A DNA stretch of 5,460 bases from Nitrospirae bacterium GWC2_42_7 (lineage in GTDB: Bacteria > Nitrospirota > Thermodesulfovibrionia > Thermodesulfovibrionales > UBA6898), in the NCBI GenBank assembly GCA_001803645.1, contig MHDW01000189.1, positions 8,731 to 14,190 of the forward strand, in the 5' to 3' direction. Shown piece by piece: positions 4,880 to 5,460 of this stretch. How positions within the stretch are numbered: the first letter of the stretch is position 1; every line of letters begins with the position of its first letter. The position numbers and the translations under genes were made by a program. Below the pieces are notes generated by a model, which worked only from the letters and a program-made list of their open reading frames with translations, did not search any database and was not told where the DNA came from.

Positions 4880-5460
4880 CTATTTATCCACAGGGCTTTT
4901 TACAGCAATGCCGGGCCTGTTAAGCACATGGGTATAAATCATTGTTGTAGTCACATCGGCATGGCCCAAGAGCTCCTGGACAGTCCGGATATCGTACTGG
5001 CTTTCAAGAAGATGGGTTGCGAAGGAATGACGGAGTACATGAACGCTCACCGGCTTGGTCAGTCCGGCTTTTATCGCCGCCGCCTTCACCGCGCTTTGAA
5101 GAATGCTTTCGTGCAGATGGTGGCGTCTTATCTTCTTTGCCCTTGGGTCAGCCGAAAGCCGCTCGGAGGGAAACACATACTGCCAACCCCATTCTTTCGC
5201 TGCATTAGGATATTTTCTTGCCAGAGAAGGCCAGAGATAGACTTCACCAAAACCTTCGGCCAGGTCCTTCTCATACTGTGCCTTGACAATCTCAAGATGT
5301 TCTTTGATCTGCTGTTCATATATCTTCGGAAGCACCGTAATGCGGTCCTTCTGTCCCTTGCCGTCCCTGACAACTATCTGCTGCTGTGCGAAATCGATGT
5401 CCTTCACCCTCAGACGAAGGCACTCCATAAGCCTGAGTCCGCTTCCGTAAAGAAGGCCCG
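4880..5460 (-). CDS. intI: Integron integrase IntI, C-terminal catalytic domain (5' partial at the window edge)
   Basis: This is a site-specific tyrosine recombinase that captures and excises gene cassettes at attI and attC. The 192 visible codons open with [20 protein letters not shown] and run off the right edge, so the ATG at 5426-5428 is internal and not the start. The visible catalytic residues (fragment numbering) are Arg9 in GSGLRLMEC, His140 and Arg143 in [12 protein letters not shown], His166 in LLGH, and the nucleophile Tyr175 in TTMIYTHV (codon 4934-4936). Residues about 73-98, [11 protein letters not shown]...WGWQYVFPS, are the additional segment found in IntI but not in XerC/XerD. 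It is followed by DPR and RRHHLHES as in class 1 IntI. The frame is intact to TAG (4880-4882). In normal integrons attI lies beside the intI start and cassettes extend away from it, here beyond 5460. The 3' side abuts a repeat cluster. Confidence 0.92.
   Translation of the reverse strand, partial: GLLYGSGLRLMECLRLRVKDIDFAQQQIVVRDGKGQKDRITVLPKIYEQQIKEHLEIVKAQYEKDLAEGFGEVYLWPSLARKYPNAAKEWGWQYVFPSERLSADPRAKKIRRHHLHESILQSAVKAAAIKAGLTKPVSVHVLRHSFATHLLESQYDIRTVQELLGHADVTTTMIYTHVLNRPGIAVKSPVDK

Noticed and set aside
4723..4923. Open frame of 66 codons on the + strand
   Set aside because: It covers the 125-bp palindrome and then the antisense of intI. The composition and lack of a start signal argue for chance.
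4919..4925. GTTAAGC, matching the attC core GTTRRRY
   Set aside because: It lies within the intI coding sequence, where its complement encodes the conserved VLN of THVLN, and no partner RYYYAAC box at attC spacing is present.
5426..5428. ATG at 5426-5428 as the integrase start
   Set aside because: The frame stays open to the window edge, and the upstream codons encode [10 protein letters not shown], the conserved segment bearing the first catalytic arginine.

Overview
The window reads as a chromosomal segment of a Gram-negative-type bacterium. The sigma-70 tail, a type A RNase P RNA, the gene order rpoD / C4 zinc-ribbon protein / rnpB, and the families of short dispersed palindromes suggest a Nitrospirota (Thermodesulfovibrionia-like) or deltaproteobacterial lineage. 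That placement is an inference from style and is not proven by the sequence.

Left part (1-1768), a core information-processing block on the + strand: the last 55 codons of the primary sigma factor rpoD; a CAT-anticodon tRNA whose identity elements point to tRNA-Ile2 (lysidine type) rather than tRNA-Met; a coiled-coil/C4 zinc-ribbon protein (COG1579 family) starting 16 bases after the tRNA; a 120-bp inverted-repeat element with candidate target duplications; and a complete RNase P RNA gene (rnpB) closed by an unusually long, perfect P1 helix.

Middle part (1816-4284), a tight + strand sulfur operon: a LysR-type regulator of the CysL-like class, APS kinase (cysC) 22 bases later, and 3'(2'),5'-bisphosphate nucleotidase (cysQ), whose start overlaps the end of cysC by 25 bases. 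CysC makes PAPS from APS. CysQ removes PAP, the by-product of PAPS use. The regulator presumably senses sulfur status. Neither PAPS reductase nor ATP sulfurylase is in view, so the PAPS could feed either assimilation or sulfotransfer.

Right part (4285-5460): about 600 bases without a credible gene, packed with short hairpin repeats. Five begin with GTCATT in the same orientation, one is a GTAG-headed palindrome, and one is a 125-bp imperfect palindrome with a smaller element inside it. Beyond this lies the C-terminal 192 codons of an integron integrase (intI) on the - strand, with its catalytic residues and the IntI-specific insertion present. By normal integron layout the attI site and any gene cassettes lie past the right edge. 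The window therefore catches the outer, 3' flank of a chromosomal or mobile integron abutting a housekeeping region. This integron and its repeat-rich border are the most promising material for something undescribed. No new system is demonstrated within the window itself.
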